Source: Coprococcus ammoniilyticus | GTDB lineage: Bacteria; Bacillota; Clostridia; Lachnospirales; Lachnospiraceae | Direction: 5' to 3' | Length of the DNA: 64,000 nucleotides | Assembly: GCF_025567345.1 (NCBI RefSeq) | Contig: NZ_JAOQJS010000003.1 | Span: 310,001-374,000 of the forward strand | In this document: piece after piece, positions 24,529-33,639 of the stretch | Numbering within the stretch: the first letter of the stretch is position 1 | How the letters are laid out: each line of letters begins with the position of its first letter | The notes under the pieces: model-generated | Databases searched by the model: none | Seen by the model: only the letters and a program-made list of their open reading frames with translations | What the model was told of the DNA's origin: nothing | Program-made: the position numbers and the translations under genes

Positions 24529-26874
24529 TTATTCTTCCAAACGCTTTAATTTTGCAAAGGAAGCAAACATTTTTCTTGTACCGCCACGATCAAAATCTAC
24601 CGTCACCTCATAATCTCTGCCGCCCTTTACAAGCTGCGTTACAGTTCCATTTCCAAATTTCATATGACGCACCCGATCACCTTCTCCATAGTCGAGAACC
24701 AGTTCCCGGTTCACGGTAAATTCTTTGCCAAATGATGGTTTGGTCGATGGTATTATACTGATCGGCTCTTTCTTTGCCTTACTGTAGCTGCTGTATGGAT
24801 TCGATGAAGAATATCCGGAACCCGTTTGCGACGATCTTCCATGATATGAGCCTTTTCCATATCCTGACTGCCCGCTGCTACCATACCTATTTCCGGTATA
24901 TCCGGTGTCTGCAAACTGCCGTTCTTCCATCCGTTTTACATGCCTTGTAATATCACCGGAATCCTGGAACAGCAGCGGCGGAATCTCTTTAATAAATCTG
25001 GAGATGTCATTGCAGTTTCTACTTCCATGCAGCATACGGTTTCTTGCACAGGACAGATATAGCTTCTTCATCGCTCTTGTAATTCCTACATAGCAAAGTC
25101 TGCGTTCTTCTTCCAGCGCATCTTCATCATCCGAATTGATCGCCATCGCACTTGGGAAGATTCGCTCTTCCATGCCACATAAGAATACATATGGGAACTC
25201 CAGTCCCTTTGAACCATGGATCGTCATTAATTTAACCATATTATCATCATCGGACATTTTATCGGTCTCCGAAACCAGCGCGATATCCTCCAGAAAATCT
25301 GCCAGTGTTGCTTCCTCATAATCGGTTTCAAACTGAACCACACGGTTTCTTAACTCATCGATATTCTCAAGTCTAGCCATCGATTCATCCGTGTGCTCCG
25401 CTATCAGTTCATCTTCATATCCGGTATCCTCCAGAATACGGTCAAATAATGTACTGAGTGGTTCCTGCTCCTCTATTATCCCCCGAAATCCATCGATCAA
25501 TTCCACAAAGCCGGAAATTTTTGCAACCGAACGCTGTAATCCCGGAACTTGCTCTATGATCTGCATGGCTTCCATCAGTGTCATATCATTTGCAGCGGCA
25601 AATGCGGCCACCTTATCAACGGTAGCATCACCGATTCCACGCTTTGGTACATTGATGATTCGTCTGAGATAGGTATCGTCTGTAGAGTTATTTACAACCT
25701 TCAGATATGCCATTATATCTTTAATTTCTTTTCGTTCATAGAAATTCTGACCACCGTAGACCCGATGTGGTATTCCTCGCATAACCAGCTTCTCACCAAG
25801 GATACGAGATTGTGCATTCGTACGATATAGTAAAGCAATGTCTTTATACTGTGCACCATTTGCTGTCAGACGGATGATCTCATTTACAACACGATCCGCC
25901 TCCATGTATTCATCCTCACTCTGATTAAATACAAGCTTCTCGCCATCTCCCTGATCTGTCCAGAGGGCTTTATCCTTTCTTCCTTCGTTATGCTTGATCA
26001 CCGCATTTGCAGCCGCCAGAATATTTCCACAGGAACGATAATTCTGTTCCAGCTTCACGACCTTCGCATCCGGATATTCCTTTTCAAAATTCAAAATATT
26101 CGTAATATTGGCACCACGGAATTTGTAGATTGACTGGTCATCATCACCAACGACACAAAGGTTTCTGTATTTGGAAGCAAGCTGCTTCACCATCAGAAAC
26201 TGTATGTGGTTTGTATCCTGATACTCATCCACCATAATATAACGAAATCTGTCCTGATATAATTCCAGTACATCCGGATTATGTTCAAACAGCTCAACCA
26301 CCTTGTAGATCAGATCATCAAAATCAAATGCATTGAATTTACGGAGTCGCTTCATATACTCGGAATATACGGTTGCCGTCTGTGTCTTCACAAAATCTGT
26401 CGCATTCATCTTCGCATACTGATCCGGTGAAATATACCGCTCCTTTGCATTTGATATCTCTGCCAGGAACATCTTCTCCGGATACTTCTTCGGATCGATC
26501 TTCAATTCCTTCAGAATATTCTTGACCGCAGATTTCTGGTCATCCGAATCATAGATATTAAAATTTGTTGCATAACCGAGCCTGTCTGAAAACCGTCGCA
26601 GAATCCGTACACATAACGAATGAAAGGTGCTGACCCATACTCGTTCAGCACCCTCTCCAACAATGTTATTTACTCTGTCTCTCATTTCGGCTGCGGCTTT
26701 ATTTGTAAATGTTATCGCAAGAATATTATATGGATTCACTCCGATCTCATCCATCAGATACGCTACCCGGTGGGTGATTACTCTGGTCTTTCCTGATCCG
26801 GCACCTGCCAGTATCAGAAGCGGTCCATCGACATGTCTGCATGCCAAATCCTGCATGTCATTTAATCCAGCCAT
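24529..26874 (-). CDS. pcrA: ATP-dependent DNA helicase PcrA (UvrD family)
   Basis: 781 residues, a superfamily 1A 3'-5' helicase for repair and plasmid replication. Motif I AGAGSGKTR near residue 23, Ia ITFTNKAAAEM, II VDEYQDTN, III VGDDDQSIYKFRGA, IV YRTNAQSR, V TIHGSKGLEFPYVFL and VI YVGITRAMKKLYLS are all present. A Gly/Ser/Tyr-rich linker (about 665-700) is followed by the typical C-terminal Tudor-like segment DRVRHMKFGNGTV that contacts RNA polymerase. The start has AAAGGAGT upstream. It is third in a run pspA - ydjI-like - pcrA with a 15-nt gap. Confidence 0.97.
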   Translation of the reverse strand: MAGLNDMQDLACRHVDGPLLILAGAGSGKTRVITHRVAYLMDEIGVNPYNILAITFTNKAAAEMRDRVNNIVGEGAERVWVSTFHSLCVRILRRFSDRLGYATNFNIYDSDDQKSAVKNILKELKIDPKKYPEKMFLAEISNAKERYISPDQYAKMNATDFVKTQTATVYSEYMKRLRKFNAFDFDDLIYKVVELFEHNPDVLELYQDRFRYIMVDEYQDTNHIQFLMVKQLASKYRNLCVVGDDDQSIYKFRGANITNILNFEKEYPDAKVVKLEQNYRSCGNILAAANAVIKHNEGRKDKALWTDQGDGEKLVFNQSEDEYMEADRVVNEIIRLTANGAQYKDIALLYRTNAQSRILGEKLVMRGIPHRVYGGQNFYERKEIKDIMAYLKVVNNSTDDTYLRRIINVPKRGIGDATVDKVAAFAAANDMTLMEAMQIIEQVPGLQRSVAKISGFVELIDGFRGIIEEQEPLSTLFDRILEDTGYEDELIAEHTDESMARLENIDELRNRVVQFETDYEEATLADFLEDIALVSETDKMSDDDNMVKLMTIHGSKGLEFPYVFLCGMEERIFPSAMAINSDDEDALEEERRLCYVGITRAMKKLYLSCARNRMLHGSRNCNDISRFIKEIPPLLFQDSGDITRHVKRMEERQFADTGYTGNRYGSSGQSGYGKGSYHGRSSQTGSGYSSSNPYSSYSKAKKEPISIIPSTKPSFGKEFTVNRELVLDYGEGDRVRHMKFGNGTVTQLVKGGRDYEVTVDFDRGGTRKMFASFAKLKRLEE

Positions 26875-26889
26875 CGCTTTTGTACTCCT

Positions 26890-27876
26890 TTATATCAGCT
26901 TTGTTCCGCAGTTACCACAGAACTTTGCTCCATTTGTAGGGGTTCCGCAGTTCGGGCAGAACTTAGGAGCCGTACCATTTCCGGTTGGAGCTGCCTGCTG
27001 ATTCATCTGTCCGTTCATGTTGTTCTGCAGATTACCGGTCATCTGATTTGCCATCATCATACCCATCTGCATTCCCATCATACCGCTGGCAACATCTGCC
27101 ATATTGGTTCCACCTTTTCCGTTGGAATTTGCAAGTGCATCTACCATCTTCACCTGCTGGAACCGTCCCATGTCACCAAGCATCGTATACTCAGCAGCCT
27201 GATCTGCACGTTTTGATATATTCTCAGGATATGTAAATTCGCTGATTCTGAAATCTGTCATGGTCAGACCGATCTTGATCAGTTCCATATCCAGATCTTC
27301 TAAAATACCCTTCGCAATATCCGTTGCATTTGCCATCAGATTGAATACGTCACCGCCGACCTTTGTGATCCATTTGATCAACAGTCCATCTAAGATTCCC
27401 TTAATACGGTCTCTGACATCATCCACTGTAAAGATTGCCTTTACCCCGGCGATTCTCTCGATCAACACATTGTAATCATCGATCTTGAATGAAAACTTAC
27501 CATTTGACCGTACCGGAAGTCCGCCCGGAAGTCCCGGAGCCTGTAAACGGATCGGTGAACTGGTTCCCCAGTTACAGGTAAACTCTTTCGTATTGATGAA
27601 CAGAACCTCTGCACGAAGTCCTGAGTTGAAACCAAACTTAAATCCCTTTAATGTAGAAAGGAATGGAATGATATCCGAATCAATCGTATAACTTCCTGAT
27701 TCTGTGAAGATACCTTCTACCGCACCGTTATACAGGAAGATTGCATCCTGTCCCGGTTTAATGATAAGTCTGGAATCTTTCTTTATCTCTCGATTTGTCC
27801 ATTTCCAGAAGAGCAAGTCATCTCTGTATTCTTCCCACTCAACTACATTGGCAAACTGATTTGAAAATAATCCCAT
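26890..27876 (-). CDS. SPFH/virion-core-type protein (YdjI-like) with zinc ribbon
   Basis: 328 residues. An SPFH-like domain covers about 1-235 (IKPGQDAIFLYNGAVEGIF, then FKIDDYNVLIERIAG). A Met/Asn/Gln-rich linker (about 250-300) and a C-terminal double zinc-knuckle follow (CPNCGTP, then CGNCGTK). Bacillus YdjI has this layout and is needed to localise PspA at the membrane under envelope stress. Here it follows pspA by 10 nt, which supports the same partnership. No transmembrane helix is visible. GGAGG stands six bases before the ATG. Confidence 0.9.
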   Translation of the reverse strand: MGLFSNQFANVVEWEEYRDDLLFWKWTNREIKKDSRLIIKPGQDAIFLYNGAVEGIFTESGSYTIDSDIIPFLSTLKGFKFGFNSGLRAEVLFINTKEFTCNWGTSSPIRLQAPGLPGGLPVRSNGKFSFKIDDYNVLIERIAGVKAIFTVDDVRDRIKGILDGLLIKWITKVGGDVFNLMANATDIAKGILEDLDMELIKIGLTMTDFRISEFTYPENISKRADQAAEYTMLGDMGRFQQVKMVDALANSNGKGGTNMADVASGMMGMQMGMMMANQMTGNLQNNMNGQMNQQAAPTGNGTAPKFCPNCGTPTNGAKFCGNCGTKLI

Positions 27877-27886
27877 CTGTTTCCTC

Positions 27887-28567
27887 CTATGAAAGTCCCA
27901 TCTTTGCCTTTAATGCTGCAAGTTCGTCTGAAACTGCTGATGATGGTTCTGCATCGTATTTGCTCATCAGATCATCTGTCTCATCCTTACCGCTGGCATT
28001 TAATTCTGCCATAGCATTTGCCTTGTCAAGCATTGCATCAGCCTTTGCTTCCATTCTGTCAAATGCTGAGATCGTTCCGGCTGTATCCGTTACGCTTCCC
28101 ATCATCTTATTCATCTTCTCCTGCGTCTTTGCAACCTGAACCTTAGCCTTGATCGCATCTTTTCTTGCGTTCAGATCCATGATATCCTTCGTCAGCTTAT
28201 CATGCATCTCTTTCATCTTAGCCGCATTTCCTGCTGCCATATCATAAGACTGCTGTAACGAAGTTCTCTTGGTTGATAACTGATTCTTCTTCTCTAAGAA
28301 CTTCATGGCATCTGCTTCGTTTCCTGCAAGGAGTGCCTTCTCTGCATAGTTCTGCATCTTGGCAATATCTGCATCGCAGTCATCCAATGCACGTTTGCAT
28401 CTGGTCTCATCTGCCATAACGGTTGCTGTCTCTGATTTTACGTTTCTAAGATCTTCCTGTAAGTCTCTGAGATACTGGTCGATCATCTTCTCCGGATCCT
28501 CTGCCTTATCAAGCATAGCGTTGATGTTTGCTGACATAATGTCTTTAAATCTTTTTAAAATCCCCAT
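27887..28567 (-). CDS. PspA/IM30 family membrane-stress protein
   Basis: 226 residues, almost entirely alpha-helical with long coiled coils: GILKRFKDIMSANINAMLDKAEDPEKMI at the N-terminus is the typical PspA/Vipp1 start, in which the amphipathic helix binds lipid. ESCRT-III-like proteins of this type polymerise on damaged membrane. It is first in a pspA - ydjI-like pair, as in the Bacillus ydj operon. CAGGAGG precedes the ATG. A small hairpin AGGCGT...ACGCCT at about 28644-28665 lies upstream, between this gene and the preceding one. Confidence 0.93.
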   Translation of the reverse strand: MGILKRFKDIMSANINAMLDKAEDPEKMIDQYLRDLQEDLRNVKSETATVMADETRCKRALDDCDADIAKMQNYAEKALLAGNEADAMKFLEKKNQLSTKRTSLQQSYDMAAGNAAKMKEMHDKLTKDIMDLNARKDAIKAKVQVAKTQEKMNKMMGSVTDTAGTISAFDRMEAKADAMLDKANAMAELNASGKDETDDLMSKYDAEPSSAVSDELAALKAKMGLS

Positions 28568-28714
28568 AAATAATTACCTCCTGTATATATTTACACTTTA
28601 TGGTTTCTTGTTTTTTCGTGCTCACAAACCCATGATATCATAACAGGCGTACGCTCCGCAACGCCTGAATCATGAATTAAATGTAAAGTATCACGCTTCT
28701 GTTCTTAGGTGGCT

Positions 28715-29677
28715 TTAAAGTTCATCGTCAAGGCTCTTATGGATGTTTCCACCAATCCGAAACTCCGGAATTTTCTTAGAAGGGCCTTCTGCTGCCTTTC
28801 CTGCAACCCCTGCATCCGTAATTGATTCCTCTAACGGCACAGGTGTCCGATCCTCAAATAATGACTTTTTCTTTTCTTTCTTTAATTCATCTGCAATCTC
28901 AAATGCTGAATCAACAACCTCATCATGCAAAATATCATCATGAAGCTTCACCGGCTGTCTGGATGGTTTTACCTTGATCGGATCTTCCTTCTTATCCTCA
29001 AAATCAAATTCCCACTGAACCATCTCATTTTCTTCTGCCTGCTTCTTCGTCTTCTGTTCTTCTTCCTCAAACCGGTTCTTCTCATAGTACAGTTCATTTG
29101 CAAGGAGCTGGCTGATCTCTAAGATATCGGCATACCGTTCCTGCTTTTTCATATCCAGAAGTCCATCCATCAGCTCTCGCTTATTCTGCTCAATGACATC
29201 GGATTTCTGTCTGAGGGAATCCAGCACACGGTCGGTTTCCTCGCTGATCATATTATATGCCTGACGTACCGATTCATTGATCTCCATAAGCATCTCATTC
29301 GTATAAATGATCGATGCCGCATAGATCTCATTTGCTGTCCGAAGTGCCATCTTATCTTTCTTGTTCAGATCCTTTACCTGCCTCTGGACATAGAGCGGAT
29401 TCGGCTTGCTCATTCGGATCCGGCTTGCAGATTCTTCTGCCTCTACGATAATGTCCTCGGCTTCTTTATTCGCATCCTTTATGATCTTGCCACGCTTATC
29501 CGTGATCTCATGATACGCTTTTAATTCTATATCTATCGTCTTTTTCAGATCTTCTATCATTTCCAGCATTTCTTCTTTATTTACAAGAACCTTCCCTGCT
29601 GCAAATGGAACATTCTGTCCGTCCTCAATCAATACCTGCATCTTATCAAGCAGTTGTTTTGCTTTTCCTTTTTCCAT
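28715..29677 (-). CDS. Cytoplasmic coiled-coil protein of unknown function
   Basis: About 320 residues from the ATG at 29677, with TTGGAGG upstream; an earlier in-frame TTG would sit inside that site. The N-terminal part (about 1-75: KQLLDKMQVLIEDGQNVPF, then EEMLEMIEDLKKTI) and the stretch to about 210 are predicted long coiled coils, resembling the ATP-synthase-b-like or DivIVA-like domains in Clostridial hypothetical proteins. The C-terminal 110 residues are charged and low-complexity (DFEDKKED, ELKKEKKKS), ending GGNIHKSLDDEL. No membrane segment. A scaffold role in cell division or envelope is possible but unproven. It follows the amidotransferase gene by 40 nt. Confidence 0.75.
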   Translation of the reverse strand: MEKGKAKQLLDKMQVLIEDGQNVPFAAGKVLVNKEEMLEMIEDLKKTIDIELKAYHEITDKRGKIIKDANKEAEDIIVEAEESASRIRMSKPNPLYVQRQVKDLNKKDKMALRTANEIYAASIIYTNEMLMEINESVRQAYNMISEETDRVLDSLRQKSDVIEQNKRELMDGLLDMKKQERYADILEISQLLANELYYEKNRFEEEEQKTKKQAEENEMVQWEFDFEDKKEDPIKVKPSRQPVKLHDDILHDEVVDSAFEIADELKKEKKKSLFEDRTPVPLEESITDAGVAGKAAEGPSKKIPEFRIGGNIHKSLDDEL

Positions 29678-29717
29678 GTCTATTGCTTCCTCCAACTATG
29701 GCTTTATAGGATTTTAT

Positions 29718-30398
29718 TTATAGATCCGGTTTCTTATCATCTCTTGGAATACCTAAGAAATCCTGGATCAGATGTCTGCTGAAAAGCCTTCCTTCTTCAC
29801 TTTCAAAATACCGCTCCGGATGCCACTGAAACGCAAGAATACTCATGGTTGGTGACACAAATGCCTCAACCGATCCATTTTCTTCATCTACAACCAACGG
29901 ATAAAACATTGTTGAAAGGTTTTCCAGATATACACAATCACTGTGAAAATTATTTATCTTTATATATCGATCCGAATTACATATTTTTGCCATATGGTCA
30001 ACACCTCGCGGTCTTGGTACCACAAACGGTGCAGAATATGAAATCTTTCCACCAAAAAGAGCATTCAGATGCTGCATACCTCTGCATACCCCGATGATCG
30101 GTATCTCATTCTCCACACAGTACATAATGAGCCGTTCCTCCATCACATCCCGATGCGGCTGCAGCTCTGCCTTATGCGGTTCTACATAATATTTCGGGTG
30201 AAGCGTACCGCCACCCGTTACGATCAGTACGTCAATCGGATCTTCAAATAAGGCTTCAAAATCTCTGGTGAAATTCGACACCGGATGAAGTCTTATTCCC
30301 ATGCTTTCATAAAATTCCGTATAGGCAGCTTCCAGAACATCCGTGGATTTTCCATACATATTCTGACCTTCGCGTTGTGTTATCAGTGCGTGAAGCAT
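29718..30398 (-). CDS. Class I glutamine-amidotransferase / peptidase C26 family hydrolase
   Basis: 226 residues. The catalytic Cys105 is in GVCRGMQHLN, with His193 and Glu195 in FQWHPERYF, giving an intact triad. VLIVTGGGTLHP is the oxyanion/nucleotide-side loop. Family members cleave gamma-glutamyl amides (PuuD-like, or the gamma-glutamyl-CDP-amidate hydrolase Cj1417 of Campylobacter). The 4-nt spacing after a PEP-synthase-like kinase (the Cj1418 type) is the same pairing as in the O-methyl phosphoramidate pathway. That match guides the suggested role; the substrate is inference. GAAGGAGG precedes the ATG and overlaps the end of the upstream gene. Confidence 0.85.
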   Translation of the reverse strand: MLHALITQREGQNMYGKSTDVLEAAYTEFYESMGIRLHPVSNFTRDFEALFEDPIDVLIVTGGGTLHPKYYVEPHKAELQPHRDVMEERLIMYCVENEIPIIGVCRGMQHLNALFGGKISYSAPFVVPRPRGVDHMAKICNSDRYIKINNFHSDCVYLENLSTMFYPLVVDEENGSVEAFVSPTMSILAFQWHPERYFESEEGRLFSRHLIQDFLGIPRDDKKPDL

Positions 30399-30402
30399 AC
30401 GC

Positions 30403-32811
30403 CTATTCCTCCTTCAGTATCTTTCCATTTTTACAATCAAGTGTCAGTTTGTCAAGTCCTGTTACATAATTATAAATAACGTCGCCACATCCAATAGCCG
30501 CCGGAATATTGAATTCCGCACATCGGATCGCCATATGGGATGCAACACCACCATACTTCGTAATAAAGCCCCGGATTCCTTTTGCAAAGATCCAGTCATA
30601 GCCGGGATCTGCTTTCGGGATCACTACGATCTTATCTGCAACATCAACCGCTCCGGCATCGTCACGCTTCGATTCCTCATCCTCCAATATGACAACTGCT
30701 CCGGTCACGATCTCCGAGGTGATAAAATTCGGTCTCGCCTCTACCATCTCGATATATTCCAACTGCTGCTTATTACAGATCACATCTGGCAGAATCATAT
30801 CGGAAGCATCTGTATATGCCTTTCGGTTCTCTGCGATCACCTGTTCCCATATCCTTCGGATCTCCGTTTCTGGTTTATGATACACTGCAATTATATCATC
30901 TACTGTGAGATATGCCATATCTTCTTTTGAAAAATTCAACATTTCTCCAATATTGATCAGAATATCGATTGCCAGACTTAAGGATTTCGTAAATTCAAAT
31001 TTAAAATATTCCCGTTCTTCCATGGAATCCTTTAAGAATTCCACAAATTTCTTTGCATCAACACCAAAGCCGATATCGGAAAGTGCCTGTTCTACCTTCT
31101 CCGGATCTAATGGCGTATGCTTTAACCGCTCAATTCTCTGTCTCTGCTTCTTTGCTGTCTCGCTTGCCTTGGAGCTGTCAAAATCCCGTTCCTCATATGT
31201 CTCACAGGTGATATCGTAAGTGCCGGAACGAAGATGCCCGTATTTCTCATCAAATGCAGCTCTGGTAATCCGTCCTTCTGCAAAATCCTGAAAATCCGAA
31301 TCGTACTCCGATGCCACTGTGTAGATTGACATCATAAAGTCATCAATCTCACGGCTCGTAAAATATCCCTTTGCACTAAGTGACCTGCAAAGAGCCTTTG
31401 AGATAAATGCAAGTCTTGCCTGTCTTGCAAATTTCGGTGTTCCGTACTGTTTGATACTCTCGATCAATTCTATAAAATAACGGATGGAAGTATTCACATC
31501 CTTTGCTGCCATCAGCCAGTTATTCCTGATATTTTCCCGATGCACCTTCAGTCCGTTTAAGGAACGGATATCCTGCATCCGGTTCTGCCTGAAATTACAG
31601 ATTGCACGATCCGTCAGACGAAACAGGCTATTTGACAAATCCTGAATCTCGCCTTTCGTGAATTCATATTCTAATAATTCCTGCAACCGATCCTCCGTTG
31701 TAAAATCATAATTGGAAAATACGATTTCAAATTCTATTTTATCATGTGCCGTTATATCCGATAATATCTTCCGGTCATAAAATGCCAAAAGTTTTTTCAC
31801 CATGTCCTCATCTAAATCCGCAGGCATCAGGCACAGAAATGACTTCCGCAATGATATATATGGTTTATTTCCGACCCTGTACATCAGATCTCCGTCCACC
31901 ACACGATATCCGATCGTGGTAAGTCCCTGATTCCAGGCAGCCTTCGTTATGATCTCTCTGTAAAGGGAGAAATCAAGCGGATGCGGATTCACTCCTATGA
32001 TCTCAGCAGGATTCCAGAATGCCATATCGGATAAGATTGCCTGTTTCTCATACAACAGATCACTGAGTTTTTGATACTGCTGTTTTATCTTGTTTATCAA
32101 TTCTCCAAATATACGATCATTCTTTGCTCTGTCTTCTTTGTAGTCAGACGGCTTTTGCAGTTTCTTAATACAGGCCGCAAGCGGACGCACCTGAAAGATC
32201 GTAACTGTCAGATCTGCTCCAACTGCAAATTCCACATCGAGCGGATACTCCGGAAAGATGTCTTCTAATTCCCTCATGGCTGTGATCAGAACACCCCAGC
32301 GCTCCGGGAGAGATGAACTCTCTGCTGTCCGTGCAATATAAATCGTCTTTCCTCCGCTTCCACTGGTTACCGCATCGGTCGAATCTTCATCATATGAGAT
32401 TGCATAATACAGTCTTCCTGATTTGATCTCTCTGGAGAAGATAACTCCGCTGCTGATGATAGATTTCGTCTGCGTCTGGATCAACACCTGTTCATTCCTG
32501 ATATCTGGCAGATCTTTTTTATAGGAATCAAATACTGTCTCAACCGCATGACATACAGCATCGCGATCATCAGCGTCGACATCCAATATACTGTCATAAT
32601 GACCCGCATTTGATGTCTCGGAGGAATCTTCATTGGAACAGGAGCTTCGAACAACAATCGTCTGTCCTTTAAACTGTGATTGAATATCGGCAAGGATCTG
32701 TTTCCGGTTCTCACCATACATTTTCCCGGTTACGATCATAAGGTCTTCTATTCTCGATTTTGTTATTCTGTTTTTCAAATAATCTAATGTATCTGCTTTT
32801 GTCAAAACCAT
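30403..32811 (-). CDS. PEP/pyruvate-binding phosphotransferase, glutamine-kinase-like
   Basis: 802 residues. An N-terminal ATP-grasp domain of PEP-synthase type (about 1-215; VVRSSCSNEDSSETSNAGHYDSIL with the TSGSGGKT loop) precedes a long helical central domain (about 215-680) without the PEP-synthase C-terminal barrel. A C-terminal swivelling phosphohistidine domain follows, with His759 in GGVASHMAIRCAE. This short domain order matches the L-glutamine kinase Cj1418 of phosphoramidate synthesis rather than true PEP synthase. With the adjacent C26 hydrolase it may make and use gamma-glutamyl phosphate-type intermediates. The cytidylyltransferase (Cj1416 type) is not nearby. AAGGTGAT precedes the ATG. 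Confidence 0.82.
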   Translation of the reverse strand: MVLTKADTLDYLKNRITKSRIEDLMIVTGKMYGENRKQILADIQSQFKGQTIVVRSSCSNEDSSETSNAGHYDSILDVDADDRDAVCHAVETVFDSYKKDLPDIRNEQVLIQTQTKSIISSGVIFSREIKSGRLYYAISYDEDSTDAVTSGSGGKTIYIARTAESSSLPERWGVLITAMRELEDIFPEYPLDVEFAVGADLTVTIFQVRPLAACIKKLQKPSDYKEDRAKNDRIFGELINKIKQQYQKLSDLLYEKQAILSDMAFWNPAEIIGVNPHPLDFSLYREIITKAAWNQGLTTIGYRVVDGDLMYRVGNKPYISLRKSFLCLMPADLDEDMVKKLLAFYDRKILSDITAHDKIEFEIVFSNYDFTTEDRLQELLEYEFTKGEIQDLSNSLFRLTDRAICNFRQNRMQDIRSLNGLKVHRENIRNNWLMAAKDVNTSIRYFIELIESIKQYGTPKFARQARLAFISKALCRSLSAKGYFTSREIDDFMMSIYTVASEYDSDFQDFAEGRITRAAFDEKYGHLRSGTYDITCETYEERDFDSSKASETAKKQRQRIERLKHTPLDPEKVEQALSDIGFGVDAKKFVEFLKDSMEEREYFKFEFTKSLSLAIDILINIGEMLNFSKEDMAYLTVDDIIAVYHKPETEIRRIWEQVIAENRKAYTDASDMILPDVICNKQQLEYIEMVEARPNFITSEIVTGAVVILEDEESKRDDAGAVDVADKIVVIPKADPGYDWIFAKGIRGFITKYGGVASHMAIRCAEFNIPAAIGCGDVIYNYVTGLDKLTLDCKNGKILKEE

Positions 32812-32835
32812 GAAAAAATCACCTTCTACAACAAA

Positions 32836-32877
32836 ACTGCACCTTAGCAGACCATATCATCTATACTAAAGTGCAGT
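32836..32877 (-). terminator. Terminator after the nitroreductase gene
   Basis: ACTGCACCTTAG (32836-32847) pairs with CTAAAGTGCAGT (32866-32877, one G-T pair), followed on the minus strand by TTTTGTTG. It separates the nitroreductase from the kinase gene. Confidence 0.7.
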
Positions 32878-32989
32878 ATATTTTTTCTCTTTCGAGACAC
32901 TATTCGTTTTGTTGGCTATTCCGACAGACTTTTGTTTCTTCCAAATCTATCTTCTGTCAGTATTCATTATATAATGAATAAAATAGCTC

Positions 32990-33532
32990 TTACTGGATCG
33001 TTAATAGATCATCAACTGATTTTCTTGGTGGCATCTCCGGTGCAAATACCGGATATCCCATTGCAATAACGGTGGCAACTGTCTGACCTTCCGGCACACC
33101 TACGATCTCTCCAACCTTCTTATCATCAAATACTCCAAGGATAACCGTTCCGATTCCCTTCTCATGTGCTGCAAGACAGAATGTCTGGGCTGCGATACCG
33201 GCATCGAACATCTCCCATCCGGCACCTTTGCTTGTACTGAAGCTTCCATCTCTCTCATATCCACAAATACCGTTCTTCTGTGTCACAACCATCAACTGAT
33301 GTGCTCTGGAAACTGTCTTCTCATTTAATGCGAATCCCATTACACCCTCTTCTGCGATCTTCTTGATCTTCTCCGGATCAGAAACACTGATGTAACGGAT
33401 TGTCTGTGTATTCTTCCAGGATGGTGAATAGGATGCGAGTTCTACTAACTCACGGATCACTTCATCCGGAATGATATCCTCTTTGAATTTTCTTACCGAT
33501 CTTCTTGTCTTAATACATTCTAATGCTTCCAT
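32990..33532 (-). CDS. Nitroreductase family FMN protein
   Basis: 180 residues. The N-terminal RRSVRKFKED and SPSWKNTQTIRYI segments bind FMN phosphate. AGIAAQTFCLAAHEKGIGTVILG forms the core helix, and GYPVFAPEMPPRKSVDDLL is the usual C-terminal segment of small nitroreductases. These reduce nitro compounds, quinones or flavins with NAD(P)H; substrate unknown. ACAGGAGG precedes the ATG. Monocistronic, with a terminator downstream. Confidence 0.92.
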   Translation of the reverse strand: MEALECIKTRRSVRKFKEDIIPDEVIRELVELASYSPSWKNTQTIRYISVSDPEKIKKIAEEGVMGFALNEKTVSRAHQLMVVTQKNGICGYERDGSFSTSKGAGWEMFDAGIAAQTFCLAAHEKGIGTVILGVFDDKKVGEIVGVPEGQTVATVIAMGYPVFAPEMPPRKSVDDLLTIQ

Positions 33533-33639
33533 GTCTTGTCCTCCTGTATTTTTATAAATATCTTTTGTATCTTCTTACATATATCGCAAGTATAACTCAC
33601 TCAATGTCTTCGAAAAATCATCTCATTATCTGTTACAGA

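Noticed and set aside
30403..32811. True phosphoenolpyruvate synthase
   Set aside because: The C-terminal PEP-binding barrel is missing; the protein ends after the phosphohistidine domain.
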